NCBI GenBank assembly: GCA_946811695.1 | Contig: OX328125.1 | Span: 53,685,759 to 53,749,758, forward strand | Length of the DNA: 64,000 nt | Direction of reading: 5' to 3' | Origin: Gonocerus acuteangulatus | Taxonomy: Eukaryota > Arthropoda > Insecta > Hemiptera > Coreidae | Shown: piece by piece, positions 52,885 to 62,690 of the stretch | Layout: every line of letters begins with the position of its first letter | Position numbering within the stretch: position 1 is the first letter of the stretch | The notes under the pieces: generated by a model | Databases searched by the model: none | The model's input: the letters and a program-made list of their open reading frames with translations, nothing else | What the model was told of the DNA's origin: nothing | Position numbers and translations under genes: made by a program

Positions 52885-53655
52885 CGTCGCAGAAACTGCG
52901 TCACCTTTTCGCGGTTGCCGTTCATATCTCTAGTGTCAATAACAAATGAGTAGAAGCAGTTATTGGTAGGTTTTGATCTTTCGTGAAAAATATAAAATGA
53001 CATCTTAAAGAGAAGGAAGATTTAAGGCGCCACAACAGGAAACTGATAGTATCCTAAGCGGAAATGACTCCCACACCTTCTCAACGTTCGCCATGGGAAA
53101 CACTATTATCATTGCGTTTCTCATTTTCACACCTCATTTCATTAAAATACTAATTTTACTATTACATTCAAATAAAGAAAACAATAACCAATTAAAACGT
53201 TAGGTAAACAGTGACAAAACCCCGTTAAAAATAAACAAAACTAACAATTTTGAAGTGGAAGATTCTCCTCCTCAAGTTGAAAGTTTTGTTCTTTTTAACA
53301 GTGACAAAACCCCGTTAAAAAGAACAAAACTAACAATTTTGAAGATTTAAGCACTTATTTCTCGGATTAAAATCGCCTCATCGAAAATTACATCCGAACC
53401 TTTTATGTAGGGAATTTAGTAAGCTTTCGAATGGTTGCCTTCCACTAATAACCATTTCCCAACCGTTTTCGAGATATTTTAGAAAATATACGAAAATCCC
53501 AAAACGTTTCATGCCTGTTAATGAAATATTTTATTTCTAGTACTTCCTAAATTCCAAAAAGAATCAATATTTATCTATCTTAGATTAGATGAATATCAAA
53601 CGTGTGAAACAAGTTTCAACTGAATTAATCGTTTCTGAATACCCAATTTGTATGT
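52885..53655 (+). mobile_element. Family 1 relic, copy H
   Basis: GTCGCAGAAACTGCGTCACC and CGCGGTTGCCG at the start, then core words shared with copies F and G (AGGAAACTGATAGTATCC, AACGTTAGGTAAACA). It ends in diverged sequence before the microsatellite module. A 45-bp stretch is repeated at about 53206-53245 and 53300-53340 (AACAGTGACAAAACCCCGTT). Confidence 0.55.
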
Positions 53656-53783
53656 GACACCTGCTATGTGTGTATACACAGGGGCCAAAATAGAGCGAAA
53701 CATGTAGGGAAGTTAAAATAAAAAGTATGGGAGTGTGTGGCGTGGTGTTATTGGCCTTCTGCGTTTTTTTCGATAATTATATG

Positions 53784-53853
<70 letters not shown>

Positions 53854-54135
53854 CATATACATATATACACACATAGATATATAAGATATAGGTCTAAGTG
53901 AGCTGGTTTCTATTTGTGCCCTCAGCTACCGCCTACGTAGTGATGACGGCTCCCCAGGAGTGGGGGGTGATGCCATTTCAACAGGTAGGCTGTGTAGATT
54001 AATCTCAGCAGGCTTGGGAGGGAAGGTAGTCACTGGGTGGGTTGCCATGGTGATGACCCAGCTACCACCCCTTCCTCCCAGTCTTCACCTACGTCGATAC
54101 CACTTTAATAATAATTCATTTTTTTTTTTTTTATT
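53656..54135. other. (TA)n tract and GC-rich unit ending in poly(T)
   Basis: (TA)n at about 53781-53850. Then a GC-rich stretch (53930-54105: GCAGGCTTGGGAGGGAAGG, GGGTTGCCATGGTGATG) ending in an AT linker and a T-run at 54118-54131. This could be a retroposed unit, but no Pol III boxes are clear to me. Unassigned. Confidence 0.4.
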
Positions 54136-54229
54136 TTTTTAAATTTTTATAATTGAATATTTAAAGTTACGAAGATATACTGGAAGAAACGTTTATTAAG
54201 CTACCCCGTGGAATTATGTGATATTTTAT

Positions 54230-54690
54230 CGTCGGGGCTGTAAAACGAGGAGGAGAGAGTTAATACTATTTTATATACAAATGAAATGAAAGGAAAGACA
54301 TTATACACAGAAGATGATTAATACATATCGCACTAGTATTTCTAATGTGACAGCTCAAAATAAAACTCAACTGAAAATGTGTCACACCTATGTAGGAGGT
54401 ATAGCATTAAGACTGGAAGAGTGACACAAGTGCCCTTTGGCGTACAAGCTCTGTAGCTCTGTACATACAATTTTGGTGGTTGATAAAGAGATATTTACTA
54501 TGTCTTGCATAGTCATAAATGAAAAATTGTTTATTGAATTGATTTTTGAGTTGAGTCACTTTAGAAATACTAGTGCGATATGGTAAATGTGACCTTTAAT
54601 TTAAGCTAGAGCTTAAATTAAAGGTCGGTTGATAGACTAGCCATTGATTTATTTATTTTTGACTTTTTTTATTTTTACATTTAAATATTT
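54230..54690. repeat. Small foldback and perfect palindrome
   Basis: ATCGCACTAGTATTTCTAA at about 54328-54346 returns inverted near 54564-54582, giving a roughly 255-bp foldback. Immediately after, GACCTTTAATTTAAGCTA is followed by its exact complement (54590-54625), a 36-bp perfect palindrome. Upstream GGGCTGTAAAAC words (54237) also occur at 43327. No coding sequence; class unknown. Confidence 0.5.
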
Positions 54691-55205
54691 AAAGGTTCGA
54701 AGATATAGTCGAAGAAACGTTTATTAAGGCGATAACTTAAAAAGTGGAAAATATGTTTTTGTAACTCATTTTCAGCATGGGGTACTTAGAATCATAGGAT
54801 TCAGTTGAAATATTTCCTGCGTTTTTTATTCGTCTAAACTAAGATATTTACATTTTGGTTGCATTTGGAGTTAAGGAAATATTAAAAGAAAATGTTATTA
54901 ATAGACATGAAAAGTTTTGGGGTCTTCATATATTTTCGTAAATATCTCGGAAACGGTTGGGAAATCGTGGTAAGTGGAAGGTGACCATTCATAAGTTTCC
55001 TAAATTCTCTACAAAAAACATTCGAAGCAATTTTCGCTGGAACGATGTCTATCGGGACAGTAAGTTCTTAAAACATCGAAAGTGTTAGTTTTGTTCTTTT
55101 TGAACAGGTTTTGTTTTTGTTTAACTGTTTAATTAAAGGTTTTTTTTTTGGTTTTTTATCTGTTGTCAAAATGTTTTCGTCCGAAATGTCCACGAAATTG
55201 ACTTT
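54691..55205 (-). mobile_element. Family 1 relic, copy I
   Basis: Reverse-orientation core: GGGTACTTAGAATCATAGGA, TTCAGTTGAAATATTTCC, GGAGTTAAGGAAATATTA and AATATCTCGGAAACGGTTGG match the inner part of copies B, C and F. No termini, microsatellite or hairpin are preserved. Confidence 0.6.
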
Positions 55206-55225
55206 TGACGATCGCGCACCTATTT

Positions 55226-55795
55226 CAGGACCTGCATAACTAAGCACATTCGTCTGAAGGTGGGTGTTAGATAGTACACTGCATTTCTGATTAATTTACT
55301 TAAAATAATTTATGCAAATGACCGTGGCAGTCAAAGCACCTATAATTAATAAATAAAACAATTTATGTAAATTTAAAAAAAATGTTGACCTTTTATATTT
55401 TTAATAAGTAGGTGACTCAATTATTATTTTTTAAATTAATTTTCTTCCAGAGTGTTTGTGTATGTTAGATACTGCACAACTTGAAAATTCACAAAAACTT
55501 TTTTTATCGACCCTGATGAGGAATAATTGTCTCCAACAATCTTAACAACACAGGATCCGGATACAGCTCCTGGTGGTAGACGTAACAACCAATGCCCCAG
55601 TTTGGCGGCTTAAGTCAATTTGAACTTAATACAGAGTAACCCCCAACTTTTAATGAAACGATTTAGTTTAATTTTACAACCCTCTTCATCTTTAGATATC
55701 CAAAGCGTATATCTAATTTTGTTACATTAGAACAGAAATTAGTAATTTGGGGCAGGAGTAAACCCCAAGACCCAGGACGCAGGCTTCAGTGGAAT
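55226..55795 (+). mobile_element. Family 2 relic, copy 2d
   Basis: CAGGACCTGCATAACTAAGC, then ACATTCGTCTG, matches the family 2 start; later GATCCGGATACAGCTCCTGG and TGAAACGATTTAGTTTAATT match the interior and tandem unit of copy 2b. The microsatellite end is missing where a non-LTR element follows. Confidence 0.6.
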
Positions 55796-55810
55796 CTGTA
55801 AAGATTAACG

Positions 55811-56810
55811 TATAAAGAATTGGTTAATTGCGGAGTGTGTTTAGGCGCGAGGGCTTACACAGGACGAATAAAGAAATCACAATATATTGGCTCCCAGGAC
55901 ATGAGGACATAGGAAAAAGCAGTCAAGCTGACGTACTGGCTCGGACAGCTACAAGACAAAACCGACAGGACATAGACAAAGTTACATTACAAGACCTGCA
56001 AATCGAAGTAAGAAGGTTTATTACAGAAAAGTGGCAGAAATCTTGGCACATGACGACAGAAAACAAACTTCGCGAAATAAAACAGACGGTAGGTGAATGG
56101 CCTTCAAGCAAAAGGGATAATAGAAGAGACGAAGTGATATTATGCCGCTTAAGAATTGGCCATTCCCGACTGACACACTCTTATCTCATGACAAGACAGG
56201 ACAGACCGACATGTACACAGTGTAACACACCGCTGACTATAAAGCACATACTGACTGAATGTTTACAGCGACAAAACTATGACTTACCTTACAATATGAC
56301 TGAATTACTCGGCGATGGAAGCAAATATATAGATAACATACTGAACTACCTCAACAAGACCAACCTCCTAAACAAATTATAATTATAATTAAACATGAAC
56401 AAATTATAACACGACATACACACATATATGTGTATGTATTTTATTTGTCTTAAAATGTTAAAACTATACAGCCGTACTATACTAAAATCTTACATTTTAC
56501 AATATAAAACTAACAGGAGTGTGATACCTCCTTCAACCAACTTAATTGATTATGTGTATAAACTTCATGCATTATTATAATATTGATTTTTCATATATTC
56601 AAGTATATTGTAATATTGTATTCTCTTATAAATAGATGTGTATATAAATTTCAATTTGTATATTTGGCCAAAAATGTGTAAAATAAGATCGTATTTAATT
56701 AGATGTATTTAATTAGTTATATTTAATTAGATGTAATTTTCGTATGTATATTATATATGTAATTTTTGTTCTGAGCGAGTCGCCTTAGTTACGGTCGCTC
56801 ATAAATAAAT

Positions 56811-56838
<28 letters not shown>
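55811..56838 (+). pseudogene. 5'-truncated non-LTR retrotransposon with poly(A)
   Basis: The open frame 55828-56382 (184 codons) covers the last RNase H motif (WLPGHEDIGKSSQADVLART) and the C-terminal block RLRIGHSRLTHSYLMTRQD, a CTQCN zinc pair, HILTECLQR and NILNYLNKTN. The first RNase H motifs and all of RT are absent. A 430-bp 3' UTR ends with a GAGCG...CGCTC hairpin (56774-56800), ATAAATAAATA and 28 or so A (to 56838). The frame is undamaged, and the tail intact, so this is the youngest of this group in the window, but truncation makes it non-autonomous. Confidence 0.8.
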
Positions 56839-56841
<3 letters not shown>

Positions 56842-57060
56842 CTGAGACACGCAAGGGAATGATTTGGCGGGTTAGAGTTTCGATAAGTGGGGGGGGGGAG
56901 TTTTTTATACATTTCAATCAATAGACCTCCACCCTCCCAGGGGAGAAAGGAAGTCTAGATAGGATAACAATTACTCTTTGTATGCCTCATCCCTCTTTTT
57001 CACATACTCCTGTAAAATATTTCAGGTGGAACCACGAAACCATATACTATTATCCTTGTG

Positions 57061-57129
<69 letters not shown>

Positions 57130-57355
57130 GGGGGGGGAAAGAGACACAGACACACACACACACAGGATGTCCAAAAAGACTGCCATAATTCGGGAATCGA
57201 TGAAGGATGAAAAAAAGAAAAGAAAATAGTCATATGGCATATACCTCCTTTTTCCTTCGTTCCTGAGAAAACTGCAAAAAAGTATGTATAGGCCATTGAC
57301 AAGGCCTACATATATAAATATCGTTAAAAATGTTTGTTTTATGCCTCACCCCCTC
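56839..57355. other. Compound microsatellite, no gene
   Basis: (TA)n, (GA)n, poly(G) and (CA)n follow one another at about 57070-57165, producing artificial repetitive frames on both strands. CAGGATGTCCAAAAAGACTG directly after them resembles a mariner-type terminus, but no partner end was found. Confidence 0.5.
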
Positions 57356-57694
57356 CACTTACCCTTCCACCCCGGATGAATTTTCTGAAAGTAGAAAATA
57401 TGTCAAATGAATCCAAAGATTAGCCAAACCGAAAATTAGTTTGAAACCACCAGTTTTAACCACTTTTCTCAAAAACGGTTACAGATATACCCTTGAATAT
57501 GGTTTCATTCGTTTTTGTACGTTAGAAAACCTTAAAAAAAAGGGTACCTGGAGTCTTACGAGCGAAAACGATTTTTCCCCCATAAAGCAGTGTACTGGTA
57601 AGCGGATTGCGCTGGTTAACGAAATTGATCTTTTTAATTAAATAAATTATTTTTGTATCAAAATGAGAGAGCGAACAGAAACACACACACACAA

Positions 57695-57735
<41 letters not shown>

Positions 57736-57740
57736 CACAA
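57356..57740 (+). mobile_element. Family 1 relic, copy J
   Basis: Core words ACCACTTTTCTCAAAAACGG, TTACAGATATACCCTTGAAT and ATGGTTTCATTCGTTTTTG, then GCTGGTTAACGAAATTGATC and GAGAGAGCGAACAGAAACAC, run into a (CA)n(TA)n tract (57680-57735). The terminal hairpin is gone. Confidence 0.6.
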
Positions 57741-58109
57741 AAAATCAGTCCCGTAAGTGGACAAAGGGGCAGATACTGTAGAGGTGCCTGTTCCTTTGCA
57801 GGTAGCCATTAATAAATTAAATTAACGGTTCGGGGGCCTAGGGACGGTATGGGGGTAAGTAAAAACAAAAATGAATTCTTTGAAGTACCAAAATTTCTTT
57901 TGAACATTCTATTTGTATCATATTTTGAATTAATTATAAAAATGAACTTTCTCATTTATATTCATATTCTTTTGCGTTTTTATTTATATATATTTTTTTA
58001 TTTATATGTTATTTTTATTTATTCCCTTTATTGTGTTTTCGATAAAAGTGGACACAACTAAATATGCTAGCTCATTTTTTGTTTGTGTATTCAGAAACGA
58101 TTCATTCTG
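57741..58109. other. No gene recognised
   Basis: AT-rich; short frames only, with nothing recognisable. Confidence 0.5.
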
Positions 58110-58722
58110 TTCAAAATTGTTCCGCTTGAAATTCTTCGGAACAAAGATATTTAAATTTAGGTTTGCTTGGAGTTAAGGAAGAATCAGAAGAAAAAAGTTG
58201 TATTAACACACGTTAGATGTTTTTTTAATTTTTTTATAGTTTTTTAAATATGTTCAAAAAACAGTATTTAAATTGCGGTTGGTGTAAGGTATCTGTTCGA
58301 AAGCTCAATAAATGGTCTTCAAAAAGGGCATTCATGAAACTTTCAATAGAGCAATCACATTCGGAGGAATTGGTGCTTAAGTATCGACTTCGTTCTTTCG
58401 TACATTTCTTTTCTCTGTTTGGCTCAGTTTTTAATTGTTTGTTAGTTTTTTATTTTCACTTTTTGCGCGATATGTAAATGAGAAGCTTTTTTTGTATTAG
58501 CTGATATTGTAGTTGAAGTAGACTTTTGAATGAGCGATAGTCGAGGAGCAAGTAATTTCCGTTAGAGTTGGCTTCCTGTGCATTGCTGGAAGTGTTTAAA
58601 TTATTCATGTAATATCAAATGAACAAATAAACCGTTTCTAAACCAACCTTTCCAAATGAATCTAAGAAGAAGAACGAAAAGGCGCTATGATGACGCGGAC
58701 CCCGCTAGTCCTACTTTTTTTC
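58110..58722 (-). mobile_element. Family 1 relic, copy K
   Basis: Reverse-orientation core (GGAGTTAAGGAAGAATCAGA, then TTGTATTAACACACG; later GGTGCTTAAGTATCG) and a decayed starting end near 58685-58722 (GCGCTATGATGACGCGGACC, then CCGCTAGTCCTACTTTTTTT), which is the complement of subterminal repeat, 5' hairpin and GTCCGAC. Confidence 0.55.
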
Positions 58723-59201
58723 TGTATAAATCAATCGCAAAGTAACGCTGACAGGCTAAGAGTTCACTATCTATAAATCACTCAAGCTTCCAAGTGTGAT
58801 GATAAATTAATCTTTACTCAAGATTAATGATGGGTGATGTGTTAGCTATTAACCTTTCCTCATTAGTTTTCAACCTAGTTTACACGAGCTTAGTAATTCT
58901 GATTTGCTCTTATCACTCTCCCTACGCAGGCTTAGCGACGAGTGTCACGTTTTCTAACATAAACTTTCAATCAATTCTGGCAAAAATTAAAAATACTGTT
59001 ATTTTGGGACCCTGCAAAATTGGCTTTAATAAATACAGCTAACTATTAGTTAAAAAAAAAAAAAAAATTCTGATTTGCCTCCACTTACAATGGACGCATA
59101 CCGTTTTGTTGCAATGAACCAAAAGTTACTGCCTCTATAGGCAAAATATTGCTCCCTAATAAAGGGTGGGAGAAAATGCTCTAAAAAAAGAACCCACTGT
59201 C
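58723..59201. other. No gene recognised
   Basis: A 71-codon frame at 58827-59042 (+) is hydrophobic in part but has no homology I recognise. Nothing supportable. Confidence 0.45.
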
Positions 59202-59470
59202 TTGGGCGTATATAAGGGGGGGACTGAAGGGGCTGCAGCCCCCCGAAATTTTGATTTGATCGGTAAACATTTTCATAAAACCCATAAAAATAAATTAAAT
59301 AAGATCATTTAGTTCATAAAACCTATTCTATTTTGGGTGTAATAGCGTTTAAGTTGGCTAAAACTCTTCCAAGATCTAAATTGGTAGTATTCCATACACC
59401 GGAAATGGTCTCAGCCCGCTCCCCGAAATTTTCCCAGCCCCCTCCGAATTATTTTCTATATACGTCCATG
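59202..59470. mobile_element. MITE family 3, copy 3
   Basis: Inverted ends TTGGGCGTATATAAGGGG and TTTTCTATATACGTCCAT with GGGGGCTG/CAGCCCC blocks just inside. The middle TAAGATCATTTAGTTCATAA matches copy 2. Non-coding. Confidence 0.7.
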
Positions 59471-59495
59471 TTCCCCAATGAAGAAACCTAAAGCA

Positions 59496-59559
<64 letters not shown>

Positions 59560-60186
59560 TTATATACACACATGTCATGTTCGGTACCTGATAAGTAGGA
59601 TGAAAATTCGAAGACTTGTTTTAAAAGTTCAACAAGAAGCAATGGGTAACTGGAAATCGGTTAGAGAAATTTCATATGTATTAAAGGATCTTGGACGTTT
59701 CGCCTTTGTCTGCTAAAACATTTTCATGGTCACTTAACGCGTACCTTTTATCTCTCTCTACCTCCTGCCAGTTCTGTCCCAGGTGTAGCCTACGACACAG
59801 CAATCTAAACAGCTCTGAAATTAGTTCTTTCAAAGTGGACCGAGGTGTTCCCCGTGAATGAAAAGTTGCACAGTGGTAGCTGAGCCACTGGTGAACATTA
59901 CTGTGTAGTTTGAAGAAATTTCACTCACTGGATCACCACAAAATAAGTGAGTAAAAACACTCATTTTCTATCGTTGTGTGGGCCATTACCCTAGCTGAGG
60001 CTAGTGGTGGGGCGCTCCTGCACTCGCCTGATAGAGAGGCTGTCAATGCCCCTTCAGTAATTTAGATACTAGGCCCTGCGCTACTAGTTCATTCGCATCA
60101 GCCTCCTAGGCTCAGTCAGTAGCAGCATTCGATTCTGCTAACTTAATTGTCTCGGGTTCGCAGCTCACCGGAGACGACTTCATCTG
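59471..60186. other. (TA)n tract and probable 5' UTR of the next element
   Basis: (TA)n at about 59499-59553. From roughly 59985 the composition becomes GC-richer (GTGGTGGGGCGCTCCTGCAC) and leads into the gag of the Jockey-like element, so 59985-60186 is probably its 5' UTR with internal promoter. That is inference. Confidence 0.4.
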
Positions 60187-61849
60187 TTGACTATGTCTTC
60201 AATTGAGGAACGGAATATGACAGTAATAGAAACAACCTCAGCCCAAGATGTCGATAACGTCGCCACCGGAAGACGTAAAAGATTACGTAAGAGAGCCAGT
60301 GACGTACTAACACTACCCAAGACAAAACAAAAAAGTCCGCTCTACCTCAAAATAGCCCCTCAACTCACTCCCGAAATTCAGAAAATAATCAAGTGTGCCA
60401 GGATTCATCACAAAATCCCATGAAACCCCCTAATATTTACATCAGGAAGGTATCGGATTTTAAAAAATTTAGTAGCACCCTGAAAGATCTCGTCGGAGAA
60501 AATAATTTTGAATGCCGGGCAAGGTTCAATGACATCGTCATAAAGCCTACTGACAGTGACTCCTAAAGAAGCATCATCCGACACCTAGAAAGCAAGGAAG
60601 CAGACATTCACTGCTACCAGTTACCCGAAAACAAATCCTACAGGGTGGTTATCCGCCACCTCCACCACTCAACGCCCCCCGAATACATCATTAGTGAGCT
60701 CTCCAACAAAGGTTACTCCGTCAAGCGAGCCCATAACGTACGGCACCCAGTCACAAAGGCCCAATTGCCGCTCTTCTTCTTCGACCTGGAAAAATAAACG
60801 AAAAGAGCAAGGAAATTTTCCGTGAGCAATACCTACTGTACACAAAAATAAAAGTAGAAGAACCGCGACGCAGGGGCGATGTCATACAATGCCAAAACTG
60901 CCAAGAGTTCAAACATACCCGCACATATTGTCATCACAAATCAAAATGTGTCAAATGCGGCTCCGAACACCCCTCTAAGCACTCCCCCAAGCCAATCGAA
61001 GCCCCAGCGTGCTGCGCGAACTGCGGCGAAAATCACACTGCCAGCTACAAAGGGAGTGAAGTATAAAGCACTCAAAATGCAACGACAGAGAACCCAGCTC
61101 AGTCATCAATAAGACGCCAAGAAAGCATCACCACCCAGCGGACCATCCCACTTCCCCAGCCTTCAGCCCGTCCCCCACAAGAATCGTCCCATCGCCGGCC
61201 GAACGTCACCTACTCCTCTCTGCTAACTACGCTCGACGGCCTGTCCCTAAACCAGCTCAGAAAAATCAATGTCATTCGGTGTTAAGGGTTACTCCTGTTA
61301 TCGAACAGACCATCCATCTCTGGCGCAGCATGGCACTCTGATTCTAATCAAGAACCAGATCAAACACCATCAAGAGTCCAGCATCGCTTCAGCAAGCCTG
61401 CTGGTAACTTCCATATCTCTTTCCCTTTTTCCCTTCGACATCGTACTGTCCGCAGTGTATTGTTCTCCCAACCACACCATTTACCATCCTGAATTCCTCT
61501 CAATGTTCCAATCCTTTGGTCCCCGCTTCCTGACCGGGGGTGATTTTAATGCGAAACATCCCATGTGGGGAAGCCGCTCAGCTAACTCCCATGGCAGAAT
61601 CCTTTACGATATCCTCAATTCCCAGAGTTATCGCCCTATATCGCCAAACACACCAACATACCGGCCAACTGATCCATCCCGCAGTCCCGACCTAGTCGAT
61701 TTCTTCATCCGTCTGGTTTGGGAGGCATAGCAACTTCTGTTGATTCGCTCCTCGACCTATCGTCGGACCATTCTGCTATCCTTCTAACCCTCTTCTCATC
61801 CTCTGTACCCCGACCTCTACAACCAACCCTTACACCTGGTCCCATCGGG
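60187..61849 (+). pseudogene. Jockey-like non-LTR retrotransposon: gag and endonuclease
   Basis: Gag begins at ATG 60187-60193, is interrupted by a frame change at about 60420, by stops (one near 60564) and another frame change near 60796. Three zinc knuckles then read CQNCQEFKHTRTYC, CVKCGSEHPSKHSP and CCANCGENHTASY (60886-61050). A PRE_C2HC-like stretch (IIRHLESKEADIHCYQLPEN) precedes them, as in X-element/jockey nucleocapsid proteins. The endonuclease follows at 61269-61730 with RFLTGGDFNAKHPMWGSRSA and, in another frame, a SSDHSA motif (about 61760). Its N-terminal third is deleted. A Merlin fragment begins at about 61850, and pol resumes at 62686. Confidence 0.75.
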
Positions 61850-62690
61850 TCTTTTGTATAATAAGAATACACTTTTCAAGAACTAGTAACAGTTACTCTA
61901 CTGTTACTTTACTAAACTCTAGGTTATGTTTACAAAACAAGATAAATGCTTGTTTATAAACTTTATAAAGAAAATAACTTTATTTAATACTGAACAAAAT
62001 AAATCATGTTGAAGGTGGCCAATATTCAAACATTGCATGCAATATTTTATGAAATAGGTCTTCCTTCTCATATCTTCTTCTCCACACAAATTCACACAAA
62101 TATGAATCCAATAATGCCCTACTTGTTCCGCATTCAATCTTGTTCCTTCGCTTCAAACTAGCCCACAAAGACTCAGTTCTCTGAGTGTGGGCTCTAGTAA
62201 TGGGATCTACAAAATTTTCACTATGATTTACTGGATAGTGCTTATATCGCATTCCTGGAACCTTCCTCAGACCATGGTATGACTTCCAACAATCAGAAAA
62301 TATTGTGGATCCCGGTAGTACACATGCCTTTATACACTCAATTACGGTAACAGCTGAACGGTCAGGCACGGCATATAGAAAAAATTCTCTAGTCTCACGA
62401 CAAACACCTCCGAAGACCCACTGTGATGGATATAGTCTTCCACGTTGATATTTCCTTCTGGAGAAGCATTTTTCATCAATTTCAACGTTTAAGCCTTCAC
62501 CTCCAATCTTTATAGGGTTTGAGATTAGATCTGATGCGCATACCTCTCGCATGAAATTTTTCCAGTCTGTAGTTGTGTGACTAGACATGTTTAATTCTTT
62601 TTTGCAAAATTTGGTTGTGGTATATCCCATTGACCATGAGTATATGAACAGCAATGCTGTTTTAAGTGGTATTTTGCTGTTTTCAAACCA
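61850..62690 (-). pseudogene. Merlin (IS1595-like) transposase fragment inserted in the Jockey-like element
   Basis: On - a 217-codon frame (62654-62004), open further upstream to about 62690, shows the DDE core: VEIDEKCFSRRKYQRGR, WVFGGVCRETREFFLYAVPD, GSTIFSDCWKSYHGL, YPVNHSENFVDPITRAHTQR, ESLWASLKRRNK. This is the ISXO2-like/Merlin pattern of cut-and-paste transposases. The usual N-terminal zinc-binding segment is missing because the frame begins at WFENSKIPLKTALLF, right at the junction. Terminal repeats are not clean: left AATACACTTTTC and right-complement AATACCACTTAAAA are only loosely alike. The core frame itself has no stop. Removing the insert joins the two pol parts of the host element almost without loss. 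Confidence 0.75.

Noticed and set aside
53930..54131. Second SINE ending in poly(T)
   Set aside because: I could not find convincing A and B boxes on either strand; left as an unassigned GC-rich unit.
57166..57190. Mariner terminus after the compound microsatellite
   Set aside because: No matching inverted end or TA duplication nearby.
60879..61112. 77-codon frame as a separate gene
   Set aside because: It is the wrong frame over the gag zinc knuckles; the true frame gives three CCHC-type motifs.
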